The notes under the pieces are model-generated. The model was not told the DNA's origin. It saw only the letters and a list, made by a program, of their open reading frames with translations, and made no database searches. From Anaerolineales bacterium (GTDB taxonomy: Bacteria > Chloroflexota > Anaerolineae > Anaerolineales > Villigracilaceae), in contig JADZCC010000013.1 in the NCBI GenBank assembly GCA_020851785.1, positions 1 to 64,000 of the forward strand: a stretch of DNA of 64,000 bases, read 5' to 3'. Positions 32,134-40,845 of this stretch are shown here, one piece after another. Within the stretch, counting starts at the first letter, position 1. Each line of letters starts with the position of its first letter. The position numbers and the translations under genes were made by a program.

Positions 32134-32766
32134 ATGGAAATTAACCCGACAACCCTCCCCCATCAATCCATTTATAAGCTTTTAACCGGCGCGATCCTAC
32201 CCCGCCCAATTGGCTGGATTTCGACGTTGGACGCAAGCGGCCGCCCAAACCTGGCCCCGTTTTCCTTTTTCAACGCCGTTTGCTCCAACCCGCCCACCGT
32301 TTTGTTTTGTCCGCTCATTCGCGGCGTTGACGGCCACCAAAAGGATACGCTGAACAACGTGAGAGCCACGCAGGAATTTGTGGTGAACATCGTCACCGAA
32401 GAATTGCTGGAGGCCATGAACCTTTCCTCGGTAGAGGCGCCGCCCGATTTGAACGAATTTGAATTCGCCAAACTGACGCCGAGCGCCTCGCAAACCGTGC
32501 GGCCGCCGCGCGTGGCTGAAAGCCCGATTCATTTTGAATGCAAAGTCCGCGAGATCGTCGAAATTAGCGATCAACCCGGCGGCGGCTCGATTGTCATCGG
32601 CACGGTTTTGCACATCCACGTGGACGAGCGCGTGTTACTCGGCGCAGATAAAATTAATCTAGCGGCGCTTAAGCCGGTGGGCCGCTTGGTGGGCAATGCT
32701 TATAGTCGCGTCACCGATTTGGTTGAGATTGTCCGTCCCAAACATCAATTGAGCGAGACGAAATGA
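32134..32766 (+). CDS. Flavin reductase-like FMN-binding protein
   Basis: 210-residue split-barrel flavoprotein. LLTGAILPRPIGWISTLDASG (quoted in part) followed by NLAPFSFFNAVCSNPPTV is the standard opening of the flavin reductase/DIM6 family. GHQKDTLNNVRATQEFVVNIV (about 67-87, in part) contacts flavin. The conserved ending GRLVGNAYSRVTDLVEIVRP (about 182-201) is also present. The ATG at 32134 comes one base after the hydrolase stop. It could provide reduced flavin to an oxygenase, or act as an oxidoreductase on a pathway side product. Confidence 0.87.
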   Translation: MEINPTTLPHQSIYKLLTGAILPRPIGWISTLDASGRPNLAPFSFFNAVCSNPPTVLFCPLIRGVDGHQKDTLNNVRATQEFVVNIVTEELLEAMNLSSVEAPPDLNEFEFAKLTPSASQTVRPPRVAESPIHFECKVREIVEISDQPGGGSIVIGTVLHIHVDERVLLGADKINLAALKPVGRLVGNAYSRVTDLVEIVRPKHQLSETK

Positions 32767-33464
32767 ATCTACTCAAACGCATCGCCTTAACCTGCGGACT
32801 GTTCCTCTCCGCCTGCAATTTACCTTCCCCCGCACAGACCGGCGCGTTCTCCACCTCTGCCGCCTTCACCGTGGAAGCGGCGCTCAGCGCCGCGCCGCAA
32901 GCCAGCCCCACCGCTTCAAACCTGCCAAACTTCACCGCCACGCCCACCTACGCCGAACCAATGATCTCAGTGGAAGGCGTGACCAATTGCCGCACCGGGC
33001 CGGGCGTAAATTACGAGCGCGTTACCCAGCTTTCGCCAAACGAGCAAATCAAAGTCATTGGCGCCTACATTCCTGGGTATTGGATCGTTTCGACCAGCGC
33101 CGGAGTGTGCTGGGTCAGCCAGGAATTCGCCACGCCCAGCGGAAGCCTGAGCGCCGTGCCAACCGTCACCGCGCCCGCCACGCCCACGGGCAATGCGCCA
33201 CAAGGCTTAAGCCTGCAAAAGTGGTACATTTCCTGCAATTATTCCTCCAATCAGGCCACAGTGACGATTAACTGGACAGACGAGGAAAATGAAAGCGGCT
33301 ATCGCGTCATCCGCAACAACACAGACGCAATTGAATTGCCCCAAAATGAAACCCGCTTTACAGAAACAATCACGCTTCTCAGCGGGCAAAGCGCAAGCTA
33401 CGTCGTGGAAGCCTACAACGGAGTCGGCTCAACGAAGAGTCGGGTTGTGGAGTTGTATTGTTGA
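32763..33464 (+). CDS. SH3b-domain lipoprotein
   Basis: 233-residue lipoprotein, LSAC lipobox at Cys 18. An Ala/Ser/Thr/Pro linker is followed by a bacterial SH3 domain (TNCRTGPGVNYERVTQLSPNEQ, about 76-97, in part, through GVCWVSQEF). A second linker precedes a fibronectin-III-like beta domain (ATVTINWTDEENESGYRVIR to SYVVEAYNGVG). Such SH3b domains often bind cell-wall peptides. Overlaps the reductase stop by ATGA and ends the operon ahead of a strong terminator. Confidence 0.85.
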   Translation: MNLLKRIALTCGLFLSACNLPSPAQTGAFSTSAAFTVEAALSAAPQASPTASNLPNFTATPTYAEPMISVEGVTNCRTGPGVNYERVTQLSPNEQIKVIGAYIPGYWIVSTSAGVCWVSQEFATPSGSLSAVPTVTAPATPTGNAPQGLSLQKWYISCNYSSNQATVTINWTDEENESGYRVIRNNTDAIELPQNETRFTETITLLSGQSASYVVEAYNGVGSTKSRVVELYC

Positions 33465-33512
33465 GATAACCGTCATCCTTTTAGAGCGCATGACCTGTAT
33501 TGTATTCGTCAT

Positions 33513-33548
33513 AAAAAAGCCCCGCGTTTTTATACGCAGGGCTTTTTT
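33513..33548. terminator. Bidirectional terminator, hpd operon versus typA
   Basis: AAAAAAGCCC-CGCGT pairs with ACGCA-GGGCTTTTTT around a T-rich loop between convergent genes; usable from both sides. Confidence 0.88.
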
Positions 33549-33550
33549 AT

Positions 33551-35407
33551 TTAATCGACAAATTGTTCTTTTACTTTTTTCGTCTGTTTGCCGCGTTCAT
33601 CCGTAGAGAGGATGCGTTTGCGAATGCGAAAGTTTTCCGGCGTGACTTCGAGCAGTTCATCGTCAGCGAGGTACTCAATCGCTTCGTCGAGGGACATTTG
33701 TCGGGGCGGGGTGAGGCGGATTTCCATATCGCCACGCGAGGCGCGCATGTTGGTCAAATGCTTTTTCTTGCAAACGTTAATCGCCAGATCCATCGCGCGC
33801 GGGTTTTCGCCAATCACCATGCCTTCGTACACTTCCACGCCCGGCTCCACAAACAAAACGCCGCGCTCTTCGGCAGATTTCAACGCGTAAGCCGTGGTTG
33901 TACCCGCCTCCCACGCCACCAAAGAACCGGATTGGCGCGTGTTCATCGCCCCGGCCAGTTCGTCGTACCCGTGCAAGATGGTGTTCATAATTCCCGCGCC
34001 GCGCGTGGAGGTGAGGAATTGATAGCGGAAGCCGAGCAAGCCGCGCGTGGGGACAATGTAGACCATGCGCGTCGTCCCCTGACCGGTATCCTGCATGTCC
34101 ATCATTTGGCCTTTGCGCGTCCCGAGCATTTCGACCACAGCGCCCACCGTTTCTGCGCTGGTTTCAATGTGGACTTCTTCGTATGGCTCGAGCAATGCGC
34201 CATCATCGGCGCGGTGATAGATCACCTCCGGACGGGAGACCTGGAACTCGTAGCCTTCGCGCCGCATGGTTTCAATCAGGATGCCCAAATGCAGTTCGCC
34301 GCGGCCAGAGACCAGGAAATTTTCAGCGGAATCGGTATCTTCGACTCTCAAAGAGACGTTCGTGCGCAGTTCTTCGGTGAGGCGTTCGCGCAATTTGCGA
34401 GAGGTGCTCCACTTGCCTTCGCGGCCGGTAAACGGCGAAGTGTTCACGCCAAACGTCATGCGGACGGTTGGTTCTTCCACTTTGATGGTGGGCAAAGCCA
34501 CCGGGTTGGCCGGGTCGGCCAGGGTTTCGCCAATGGCGATGCCTTCCAAACCGGCCAGAGAAATAATATCTCCGGCCGAAGATTCCGGCGTTTCAATTCT
34601 GCTTAAGCCTTTAAACGTGTACAGATATCTTGCAGTTTCAGGGAGGTTTTTTCCGTCTGTGGTCAGGCGCGCCAACTTTTGGCCGGTTTTCACTGTACCG
34701 GCAAAAATGCGGCCCACCGCCGTCACCCCGCGATAATCGTCATAACCAAGCGTGGTCACTAAAATTTGAAGCGGCGCATCCACATCCACCTTGGGCGCCG
34801 GGATTTGATGCAAGATCACGTCGAACATTGGGGAAAGGTCTGGCCCCAGTTCGGGAGTCAGCCCGGCTTTACCAGCAATGCCTTGCGCGTACACCACTGG
34901 AAAATCCGCCTGCTCGTCGCTGGCGCCCAGTTCAATGAAGAGGTCAAAGGTCTGGTTGAGCACGCGTTCGGGTTCGGCGTCTTTGCGATCCACTTTGTTA
35001 ATCACCACCACCGCTTTATGCCCGCGTTCTAACGCTTTCTTCAAAACGAAGCGGGTTTGCGGCATGGGGCCTTCGGCGGCATCCACCAGTAACAGCACGC
35101 CGTCCACCATGTTCATAATCCGCTCCACCTCGCCGCCAAAATCCGCATGGCCGGGCGTATCCACGATGTTAATCTTCACCATGTTTCCGGTTTTGGGGTC
35201 TGGGATCGTGATGGCGGTGTTCTTCGCCAGAATGGTAATGCCGCGCTCACGCTCCAGATCGTTGGAGTCCATCACGCGCTCTTCCACGTGTTGGTTTTCG
35301 CGGAAGGTATGGGCCTGGCGGAGCAAGCCATCCACAAGGGTGGTCTTGCCATGATCTACATGCGCGATAATCGCGATGTTTCTTAAGTCTTCTCGTACAA
35401 TTTCCAT
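33551..35407 (-). CDS. typA: Ribosome-associated GTPase TypA/BipA
   Basis: 618-residue translational GTPase that binds the ribosome and supports 50S assembly and stress growth. G1 is AHVDHGKTT (about 15-23), G2 lies in ERERGITI, G3 in [10 protein letters not shown]4 in INKVDR. The EF-G-like domains follow, and the TypA-specific C-terminal part includes [20 protein letters not shown] and [15 protein letters not shown]. It ends in a Lys-rich tail. An AGGTGA ribosome site precedes the ATG. Confidence 0.97.
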   Translation of the reverse strand: MEIVREDLRNIAIIAHVDHGKTTLVDGLLRQAHTFRENQHVEERVMDSNDLERERGITILAKNTAITIPDPKTGNMVKINIVDTPGHADFGGEVERIMNMVDGVLLLVDAAEGPMPQTRFVLKKALERGHKAVVVINKVDRKDAEPERVLNQTFDLFIELGASDEQADFPVVYAQGIAGKAGLTPELGPDLSPMFDVILHQIPAPKVDVDAPLQILVTTLGYDDYRGVTAVGRIFAGTVKTGQKLARLTTDGKNLPETARYLYTFKGLSRIETPESSAGDIISLAGLEGIAIGETLADPANPVALPTIKVEEPTVRMTFGVNTSPFTGREGKWSTSRKLRERLTEELRTNVSLRVEDTDSAENFLVSGRGELHLGILIETMRREGYEFQVSRPEVIYHRADDGALLEPYEEVHIETSAETVGAVVEMLGTRKGQMMDMQDTGQGTTRMVYIVPTRGLLGFRYQFLTSTRGAGIMNTILHGYDELAGAMNTRQSGSLVAWEAGTTTAYALKSAEERGVLFVEPGVEVYEGMVIGENPRAMDLAINVCKKKHLTNMRASRGDMEIRLTPPRQMSLDEAIEYLADDELLEVTPENFRIRKRILSTDERGKQTKKVKEQFVD

Positions 35408-35449
35408 GATTCACCTGATAAATTTACACCCACAACGGGTAGATTACGC

Positions 35450-35480
35450 AAAAAATGCCACAGCCAAAGGGGCCGAGGCA
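35450..35480 (-). terminator. Terminator or attenuator upstream of typA
   Basis: On the reverse strand TGCCTCGGCC pairs with GGCTGTGGCA (one mismatch, one wobble) around CCTTT, followed by six T. It ends the GT2 operon. If transcription of typA starts at the TACAAT at 35520-35515, it would also lie in the typA leader. Confidence 0.65.
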
Positions 35481-35514
35481 TCTTGTTCGTTCAAAATTTC
35501 GGCTTACTCAAATC

Positions 35515-35520
35515 ATTGTA
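35515..35520 (-). promoter_or_regulatory. Candidate -10 box for typA
   Basis: TACAAT on the reverse strand, preceded 15 bp upstream by TTCAAA. Positioned between the GT2 stop codon and the hairpin at 35480-35450. Weak -35 and short spacing. Confidence 0.35.
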
Positions 35521-35548
35521 ACAGACGTAAATTATTTTGAATAGAGTT

Positions 35549-36292
35549 TTAATAAACCCGGGCCAACTTACCGGCCTTGCGAATGTCGCGGTATTCCCAC
35601 CAGACCTGCCAAATCCGCAGGGCGGCTTCGGCCTGAATTTTGAAGGACATCTTCGACTTTCCAAAGCGGCGATCCGCGAAATAAATTGGGGCTTCGCCAA
35701 TACTAAATTCCAGACAATGCGCCAGATAGGCCATTTCCACCAGAAAAACATAGCCGCTGGATTGAATCTTCTCAAATGGAATCTGGAGCAGGGTTTCGCG
35801 CTTCCACAAGCGATAGCCAGTGGTTACGTCGTGAAAGGGCAGGCCTAAAATAACGCGGGCGTAGGAATTTCCAAAAGCGGAAAGGACCTTCCGCCAGGCG
35901 GGCCAATCTTTATCCACCGAGCCGCCTGCCACATACCGGGAACCGAGGACGACATCGCAGTCTTTCAGTTTTTCAACCATGCCAACCAACGCGACCGGGT
36001 CGTGCGAAAAATCGGCGTCCATCTGCACGATGGCTTGCGCGTCTTCGGCGAGCAGTTTTTGAAAGGCGTTCAGATAGGCGGAGCGCAGACCCATCTTCCC
36101 CGGGCGATGTAAAACTTCCACTTTGCCGGGAAATTTACGGGCCAGTTCGTCCGCAATCTGGCCCGTGCCATCCGGGCTGTTATCGTCCACAATCAGGATG
36201 GAGATTTCCAGAGGAAGCGCAAATAAAGCGGAGACCAGTTTGGGCAGGTTCTCCGCTTCGTTATAAGTTGGGGTGACGACTGTAATCCGCAA
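35549..36292 (-). CDS. Family 2 glycosyltransferase, polyprenol monophosphomannose synthase type
   Basis: 247-residue enzyme resembling Dpm1, making polyprenyl-phosphate sugars at the membrane face. It starts VVTPTYNEAENLPKLV with the metal-binding VDDNSPDGTG (about 35-44), the DADFSHDP motif (about 94-101), and GSRYVAGGSV. The catalytic-loop end includes FADRRFGKSKMS. The start codon appears to be TTG at 36292, since no ATG gives the conserved first strand. Lies 8 nt after the response regulator, as last gene of the roadblock operon. Confidence 0.9.
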   Translation of the reverse strand: MRITVVTPTYNEAENLPKLVSALFALPLEISILIVDDNSPDGTGQIADELARKFPGKVEVLHRPGKMGLRSAYLNAFQKLLAEDAQAIVQMDADFSHDPVALVGMVEKLKDCDVVLGSRYVAGGSVDKDWPAWRKVLSAFGNSYARVILGLPFHDVTTGYRLWKRETLLQIPFEKIQSSGYVFLVEMAYLAHCLEFSIGEAPIYFADRRFGKSKMSFKIQAEAALRIWQVWWEYRDIRKAGKLARVY

Positions 36293-36300
36293 AAGGTAGC

Positions 36301-37155
36301 CTATTTCTTCAGACGCAACAACTCCGCCTTTAGCTGTTCGACATCTGAAAATTTTCCGCCAGCCAGAGCCAGTTCGGCCAATTGTGGGTTCAGCTTATCT
36401 TTGTGGTTCGTCATTTGTTCGCGGTCGCGGAGCGGGTAAAAATATTCCATGGATTGCTCCAGCCGTCCGCGTAACTTTTCGCTCAAAGACGCAAGGTTTG
36501 CGGCTGGGAGCGTTAGCACAAAACTGGAGCCACTTAAATGGCCGAGAAAATCTTCCGGACGACTGACTTCACGCATGGTATTGACGATCATCAAGCTAAT
36601 TGCGCGCAAAACATCGTCCGAAGCGACAAAGCCATACGCTTCGCGGAAGTTGTCCATCTTGTCAATGGACACAAAAAGCACCGCCGCCCCATCCTTGCCG
36701 ATGATCTCGGAAAGTTTTTCCTCCACCAAAGCGCCTTCGGGCAGGCCGGTGACTGGGTTGGTCAGCGAGCCCTGGCTGATGCGTTTCAAGGAGTTCCGCA
36801 CGCGCAGGCGTAATTCTTGTACGTCAAAGGGCTTGGTGATGTAATCGTCCGCGCCGAGTTCGAGGCCTTTTAAGCGGTCGGAACGGTCGCGTTTTTCGGT
36901 GAGGAAAATGATCGGGATTTCGGCTGTCCGTCGGTCGGCGCGCACGCGGCGAGCCACTTCGTAGCCGTCAATATCCGGCAGGCGAATGTCGAGGATGATT
37001 AAATCTGGCTGAACAGACAAAGACGAGCGCACGCCGTCTTCTCCCCAGTTGACGGTGTAAACGTCATAGCCCTGAGCGCGAAAGTAGGCGTTCAGCATTT
37101 CAGCTACGTCCAGATCGTCTTCAATGATGAGTATTTTGGACTTGGCGTCTGTCAT
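36301..37155 (-). CDS. Response regulator with degenerate GGDEF output domain
   Basis: 284-residue protein. The receiver domain (residues about 7-125) has the acidic pair in LIIEDDLDV, phospho-acceptor Asp in LIILDIRLPD, Thr in IFLTEKRD, and Lys in YITKPFD, so it should be phosphorylatable. The second domain begins NPVTGLPEGALVEEKL like a diguanylate cyclase, but the GGDEF loop reads HLSGSSFVLTLP, so cyclase activity is not expected. Third gene after roadblock and V4R, which suggests it is the output or adapter of that system. Confidence 0.88.
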   Translation of the reverse strand: MTDAKSKILIIEDDLDVAEMLNAYFRAQGYDVYTVNWGEDGVRSSLSVQPDLIILDIRLPDIDGYEVARRVRADRRTAEIPIIFLTEKRDRSDRLKGLELGADDYITKPFDVQELRLRVRNSLKRISQGSLTNPVTGLPEGALVEEKLSEIIGKDGAAVLFVSIDKMDNFREAYGFVASDDVLRAISLMIVNTMREVSRPEDFLGHLSGSSFVLTLPAANLASLSEKLRGRLEQSMEYFYPLRDREQMTNHKDKLNPQLAELALAGGKFSDVEQLKAELLRLKK

Positions 37156-37173
37156 GCGTTCTCGAAGGATTGA

Positions 37174-37809
37174 TTAGGAGATTGGTTCTTTTTGGACGAT
37201 GAATTCGCAAATGCTATCGCCAATGGCCACGCATTTGGATTCGTTGACGCGGAATTCGTTGCCGCCGGAAACCCATTTGAGCGATTCCTGCAACAAGCCT
37301 GCCGCGACGAAGCAAACCGGCTTGTCTGCGCCCGTTCTGCCCCAGCAACATGGACATTTGTGAATCGTCCAAATCCATTCGGTGTCTTTTTCTTCGACGG
37401 TGGTTTGCTGGTCGCTTAATTGGGTGAAGATTTTGGCAAAGGCTGGCAGACCAATCCTCAGCTTGGATTGAAGCGGCAGGACGACGAAGGCCAGGTCGGC
37501 GGCTCCGGCCAGGGCGCCGAAGTTTCTCAAAGCGTCTGAGAAGGTTGCCCGTCCGGCGCGCAAAGCCAAACCGCGTCCACCGCGTGGGCCGTACATTTCT
37601 TCCAGCGCAGAACCTATGGCGGAGAGTTCGGCAAAGTCAAAGCCTTTGTCGAGGTTGTCGGCGGGGTAATTTTCAACATAGTTGTTTAACCCGGCCAGGT
37701 TTAGGATTGCGTTTAAACCATTTTTGCCCATCACCTCTTCCAGGGACTTGATGGTGATGAGACCGAATTTGTTAGGATAATATAAACCAGCTTTTTGAAG
37801 GGGGGCCAT
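37174..37809 (-). CDS. V4R-domain (4-vinyl reductase-like) sensor protein
   Basis: 211-residue protein with a C-terminal V4R domain, a small-molecule or metal-binding sensor fold. The domain contains HKCPCCWGRTGADKPVCFVAAG (about 150-171, in part) and SKCVAIGDSICEFIV, providing five or more Cys, several in a CxCC cluster. The N-terminal part (LITIKSLEEVMGKNGLNAIL) is helical and also common with V4R proteins. A GTGGAGT site precedes the ATG, 10 nt after the roadblock gene. The Cys cluster suggests metal or redox sensing. Confidence 0.85.
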   Translation of the reverse strand: MAPLQKAGLYYPNKFGLITIKSLEEVMGKNGLNAILNLAGLNNYVENYPADNLDKGFDFAELSAIGSALEEMYGPRGGRGLALRAGRATFSDALRNFGALAGAADLAFVVLPLQSKLRIGLPAFAKIFTQLSDQQTTVEEKDTEWIWTIHKCPCCWGRTGADKPVCFVAAGLLQESLKWVSGGNEFRVNESKCVAIGDSICEFIVQKEPIS

Positions 37810-37819
37810 GGCTACTCCA

Positions 37820-38191
37820 CTAAATCAACTTCGCCAGATCTTCGGCGGCGCGACGCATATCAAGGAAGATCAGGCCAAGTTTGGCCTGTTCGCGAGCGAG
37901 GGCGGTGAGAACCGCTTCCTGCCCAACCGACATCAACAAGACGTAGCCCTTGACGCCCTTAATGTAAACCTGTTCCAGGGAGCCGCGCCCAAGTTCGGAT
38001 GCGATTCTTTCGCCCAGTGAAAGCATGGCGGCGGACATGGCCGAGACGCGATCTTCTTCCACGCCTTGCGGCAGAGCGGAGGCAATGCTCAACCCGTCCA
38101 CGCTGACGACGGCCGAGGCTTCAATATCTGGCGATGAGGCTTGCAGTTCGCGCAAGCGATCAACCATTTGTTGCGTACGATTTTTAGTCAA
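37820..38191 (-). CDS. Roadblock/LC7 domain protein (MglB-like)
   Basis: 123-residue single-domain protein. IEASAVVSVDGLSIASALP (about 23-41) and GYVLLMSVGQEAVLTALAREQAKLGLIF (about 82-109, in part) are the characteristic strands of roadblock/LC7 proteins. These dimerise and typically regulate small Ras-like GTPases such as MglA. No MglA-like GTPase is encoded in the window. The start codon is TTG with a GGAGGG site upstream. First gene of the operon behind a near-consensus promoter. Confidence 0.9.
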   Translation of the reverse strand: MTKNRTQQMVDRLRELQASSPDIEASAVVSVDGLSIASALPQGVEEDRVSAMSAAMLSLGERIASELGRGSLEQVYIKGVKGYVLLMSVGQEAVLTALAREQAKLGLIFLDMRRAAEDLAKLI

Positions 38192-38261
38192 AACAACCCT
38201 CCAGACAAGGCAGAAATGAACGTCCCGTAACGGGCCGTCGTTTTCTCATTTATTAAGAACT

Positions 38262-38290
38262 ATTTTAGAACATGGCTAGCAATGTGTCAA
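38262..38290 (-). promoter_or_regulatory. Near-consensus promoter of the roadblock operon
   Basis: On the reverse strand TTGACA (38290-38285), exactly 17 bp, TAAAAT (38267-38262). The leader then contains a small CCCG/CGGG hairpin (about 38223-38233) before the GGAGGG site. Confidence 0.8.
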
Positions 38291-38387
38291 GTTTATTATT
38301 TTTCAGTTTGCAAAACGGTAAAGCGGCGGTTGGATAAACGCCAAATTTGGGTCAATCGTCCAGAGAATTGGAGGCAAATTCGGGGGG

Positions 38388-39608
38388 TTACTCCACAATC
38401 ACCCTTGGCAAAATTACCGTAAATTCGGCGCCTTTCCCCTCTTGTGACTTTAATTTGATCTCACCCTTCAAGGAATTGGTCACCAGGTTATGCACGATGG
38501 CCAACCCCAGCCCGGTGCCGCCCAAAGCGCGCCCGGTGGTGAAGAACGGCTCAAAGATGTGGGACTGGTTTTCCTTTGAAATTCCCGCGCCATGATCTGC
38601 AAACGTCAGTCGCAGACGATCTTGATCTTCAAGTTCCAGCGTAATCGTCGCCTGTCCGCCACCTTTAGGGTAGGCGTATCTTTCGGCATTGGTCAAAAAG
38701 TTGATCAAAACCTGAGAGAGGAAACCGCGATAGCCAATCCAGCTTTTTTCTTCAGGTTTAAGTTTATCCACAATTTTTACGGAGACGCCATGCTTGATTA
38801 AACTGACAGCCATCAAGCCGACGATTTCAGAGACCACATCGGAAATATTCAGCTTCTCTTTTTCCGCCACCAATTGGCTGACAGATACTTTCTTGAAGTC
38901 CTGTACCAGAGCATGGGCGCGATCTACGTTGCGGCGAATCAACTCCAGCGATTCGGCAATGTCAGCGGCGCGCTGAGCGGTCATTTCAGCGGGAACGGCC
39001 AATTCACGGGCCATGATCGCCACCGCGGTATTAATTACGCCCAGCGGCGTATTCACCTCATGCGCCACGCCCGCCACCATTTGGGTGAGCGCGCGTTGTT
39101 TCTCCACTTCCATTTGAGCGGAAAGGGAACGCTTGGAAAGGACTTCGAGCAATTGCGCGTCGTACATTTTACGCGTCTGGTCGTTTAAAGCGGAGAAAAA
39201 ATCGGCAACTTCCTCAGGGGTGGATTTACCAAGCGCTTCAAGCAGTAAGGCGCGTTCAATTACCAGGAATTCCGCATCCGTCACAGCCGTAACGGTGGAT
39301 TGGCGCGGCTCGCGCTTCAGCATGGAGACTTCGCCAAAGGATTCGTATTGAGCCAATTCCCCGGAGTTAATCGTTTCGTTCTTATGGTCGTCCCGTTCAA
39401 ATTTAATCCGGCCCTTCAAAATCACATACATGGACTCGGAAACTTCCCCCTGGCGAAAAATTACCTGATTCGGTTTGGCCGAAAAATGAACAGAGCCTTT
39501 CGCCAGCGCTTGCAAACATTCGGCAGAAAAGGGCGCAAGGCTGGCAAATTTCCGCAAAACTTCCAAACGGCTTGTTTGTTTATTTTTGACCATAGGTGTA
39601 TCAAGCAT
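38388..39608 (-). CDS. Soluble histidine kinase with N-terminal cyclic-nucleotide-binding domain
   Basis: 406-residue cytosolic kinase. Residues about 17-135 form a cNMP-binding domain (SKPNQVIFRQGEVSESMYVILKG-like block, FGEVSMLKREPRQSTV as phosphate-binding cassette). A coiled linker and the H-box AGVAHEVNTPLG (about 180-191) follow. The ATPase has N-box NFLTNAERYA, G1 DHGAGI, F FEPFFTTG and G2 GGTGLGLAI. No membrane segment. It could phosphorylate the response regulator of the nearby roadblock operon, but lies in its own unit. The ATG at 39593 is an alternative start. The ligand (cAMP or other) is unknown. Confidence 0.92.
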   Translation of the reverse strand: MLDTPMVKNKQTSRLEVLRKFASLAPFSAECLQALAKGSVHFSAKPNQVIFRQGEVSESMYVILKGRIKFERDDHKNETINSGELAQYESFGEVSMLKREPRQSTVTAVTDAEFLVIERALLLEALGKSTPEEVADFFSALNDQTRKMYDAQLLEVLSKRSLSAQMEVEKQRALTQMVAGVAHEVNTPLGVINTAVAIMARELAVPAEMTAQRAADIAESLELIRRNVDRAHALVQDFKKVSVSQLVAEKEKLNISDVVSEIVGLMAVSLIKHGVSVKIVDKLKPEEKSWIGYRGFLSQVLINFLTNAERYAYPKGGGQATITLELEDQDRLRLTFADHGAGISKENQSHIFEPFFTTGRALGGTGLGLAIVHNLVTNSLKGEIKLKSQEGKGAEFTVILPRVIVE

Positions 39609-39723
39609 CTAAAACCGCCATCCATTGCCCAAATCAATCTGTTGGGCGCGTTATTTTGATGGGGATTGTAGTATTTTTCTCAGCGGGAATCCTTTTTTGC
39701 AACTTTCTTAACAGGCTTTCAAT

Positions 39724-40758
39724 TTACGCGCCAATCAACCCAAGCAGGGCCGCATAGCTGGCGGGGATGATTCGCGGAGCCGCAAATGAATCGGCGATGA
39801 TGGCCGGGTCTTTCATCCCGTGACCTGTACAAACCACGACGACGCGCCTGCCGCGCGCTTCAAACTTGCCGACGGCTGATTCAGCCAACAGGCCAGCCAG
39901 CCCCGCGGCAGAGGCCGGTTCCACCCACACGCCTTCTTCCGCCAAAATCTTTTGCGCGGCTAAAATTTGTTCGTCGGAAACGGCGCTGATTTTCCCGTTC
40001 GATTCCTGGGCGGCGGCCAAGGCTTGCTCGCCGCGGGCGGGGCGACCGATGCGAATGGCGGTGGCGATGGTCTCTGGTTTTTCCACGGCCTGCCCCAACA
40101 CGAGCGGAGCGGCTCCGGCGGCCTGAACGCCCAACAATTGCGGCAAGCCCTTTTGATATTGTTTGAAGCCGGCCCAATAGGAGGTGATGTTGCCCGCGTT
40201 GCCAACCGGCAGGCACAACCAATCGGGCGCGGAACCCAGCTCGTCGCAAATTTCAAACGCGGCGGTCTTTTGGCCTTCAATGCGGAACGGATTAATCGAA
40301 TTGACCAAAGCAATCGGCGTCTTTTGGGTAATTTCAACCACCAGGGCCAGCGCATCGTCAAACGACCCCTGGATTTGAATCACTTCCGCGCCATAGGCAA
40401 TCGCCCCGGCCAACTTCCCCGCCGCCACCTTGCCTTCGGGAATCAAAACGATGGCGCGCACGCCAGCGCGGGCCGCGTAGGCCGCGGCCGAGGCGGCCGT
40501 GTTCCCGGTGGAGGCGCAAATGACGGTTTGCGCGCCGCGCCCCACAGCTTCGCTAATCGCCGAGGTCATCCCGCGATCTTTGAACGAGCCGGTTGGGTTC
40601 AGTCCCTCAAACTTAATGAATAATTCGCAGTCCAACTCCGCGCTCAAACGCGGCATGGGGATTAAGGGCGTATTTCCCTCAAGGAGGGAAATGGTTTTCG
40701 TGTGCGCGGGCAGGTCTAGAAAATGCCCATAGCGTTGAATCAAGCCTTGATAGGTCAT
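39724..40758 (-). CDS. thrC: Threonine synthase
   Basis: 344-residue PLP enzyme converting O-phosphohomoserine to threonine. PLP-Lys lies in NPTGSFKDRGM (about 55-65), with the phosphate/PLP-binding CASTGNTAASAAAYAARAGV and the Gly-rich LPVGNAGNITSYWAGF. The opening EGNTPLIPMPRL is typical. It is the short thermophile/Gram-positive-type enzyme. Divergent from thrB, its pathway predecessor. A GGAG site and a TATAAT about 30 nt upstream support the start. Confidence 0.96.
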   Translation of the reverse strand: MTYQGLIQRYGHFLDLPAHTKTISLLEGNTPLIPMPRLSAELDCELFIKFEGLNPTGSFKDRGMTSAISEAVGRGAQTVICASTGNTAASAAAYAARAGVRAIVLIPEGKVAAGKLAGAIAYGAEVIQIQGSFDDALALVVEITQKTPIALVNSINPFRIEGQKTAAFEICDELGSAPDWLCLPVGNAGNITSYWAGFKQYQKGLPQLLGVQAAGAAPLVLGQAVEKPETIATAIRIGRPARGEQALAAAQESNGKISAVSDEQILAAQKILAEEGVWVEPASAAGLAGLLAESAVGKFEARGRRVVVVCTGHGMKDPAIIADSFAAPRIIPASYAALLGLIGA

Positions 40759-40786
40759 CTCAACTCCAAAGTCCAGAATGATGCGA

Positions 40787-40792
40787 ATTATA
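40787..40792 (-). promoter_or_regulatory. -10 box of thrC
   Basis: Reverse-strand TATAAT; predicted start near 40780 gives a 22-nt leader carrying the GGAG ribosome site. No convincing -35. Confidence 0.5.
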
Positions 40793-40829
40793 CCCAGCCA
40801 GTCGCAAATTGACGAAATCCATCCGCAGT

Positions 40830-40845
40830 ATTATATAATGGCGGG
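40830..40845 (+). promoter_or_regulatory. Palindromic -10 box predicting a leaderless thrB mRNA
   Basis: ATTATATAAT (40830-40839) contains TATAAT at 40834-40839 and is self-complementary. The ATG of thrB is 6 nt after it. A TTGACG at 40809-40814 could be a -35 with a long 19-bp spacer. The reverse-strand reading could additionally transcribe thrC. Confidence 0.6.

Noticed and set aside
33563..34606. 347-codon antisense ORF
   Set aside because: Opposite strand of typA; composition typical of reverse-complement coding.
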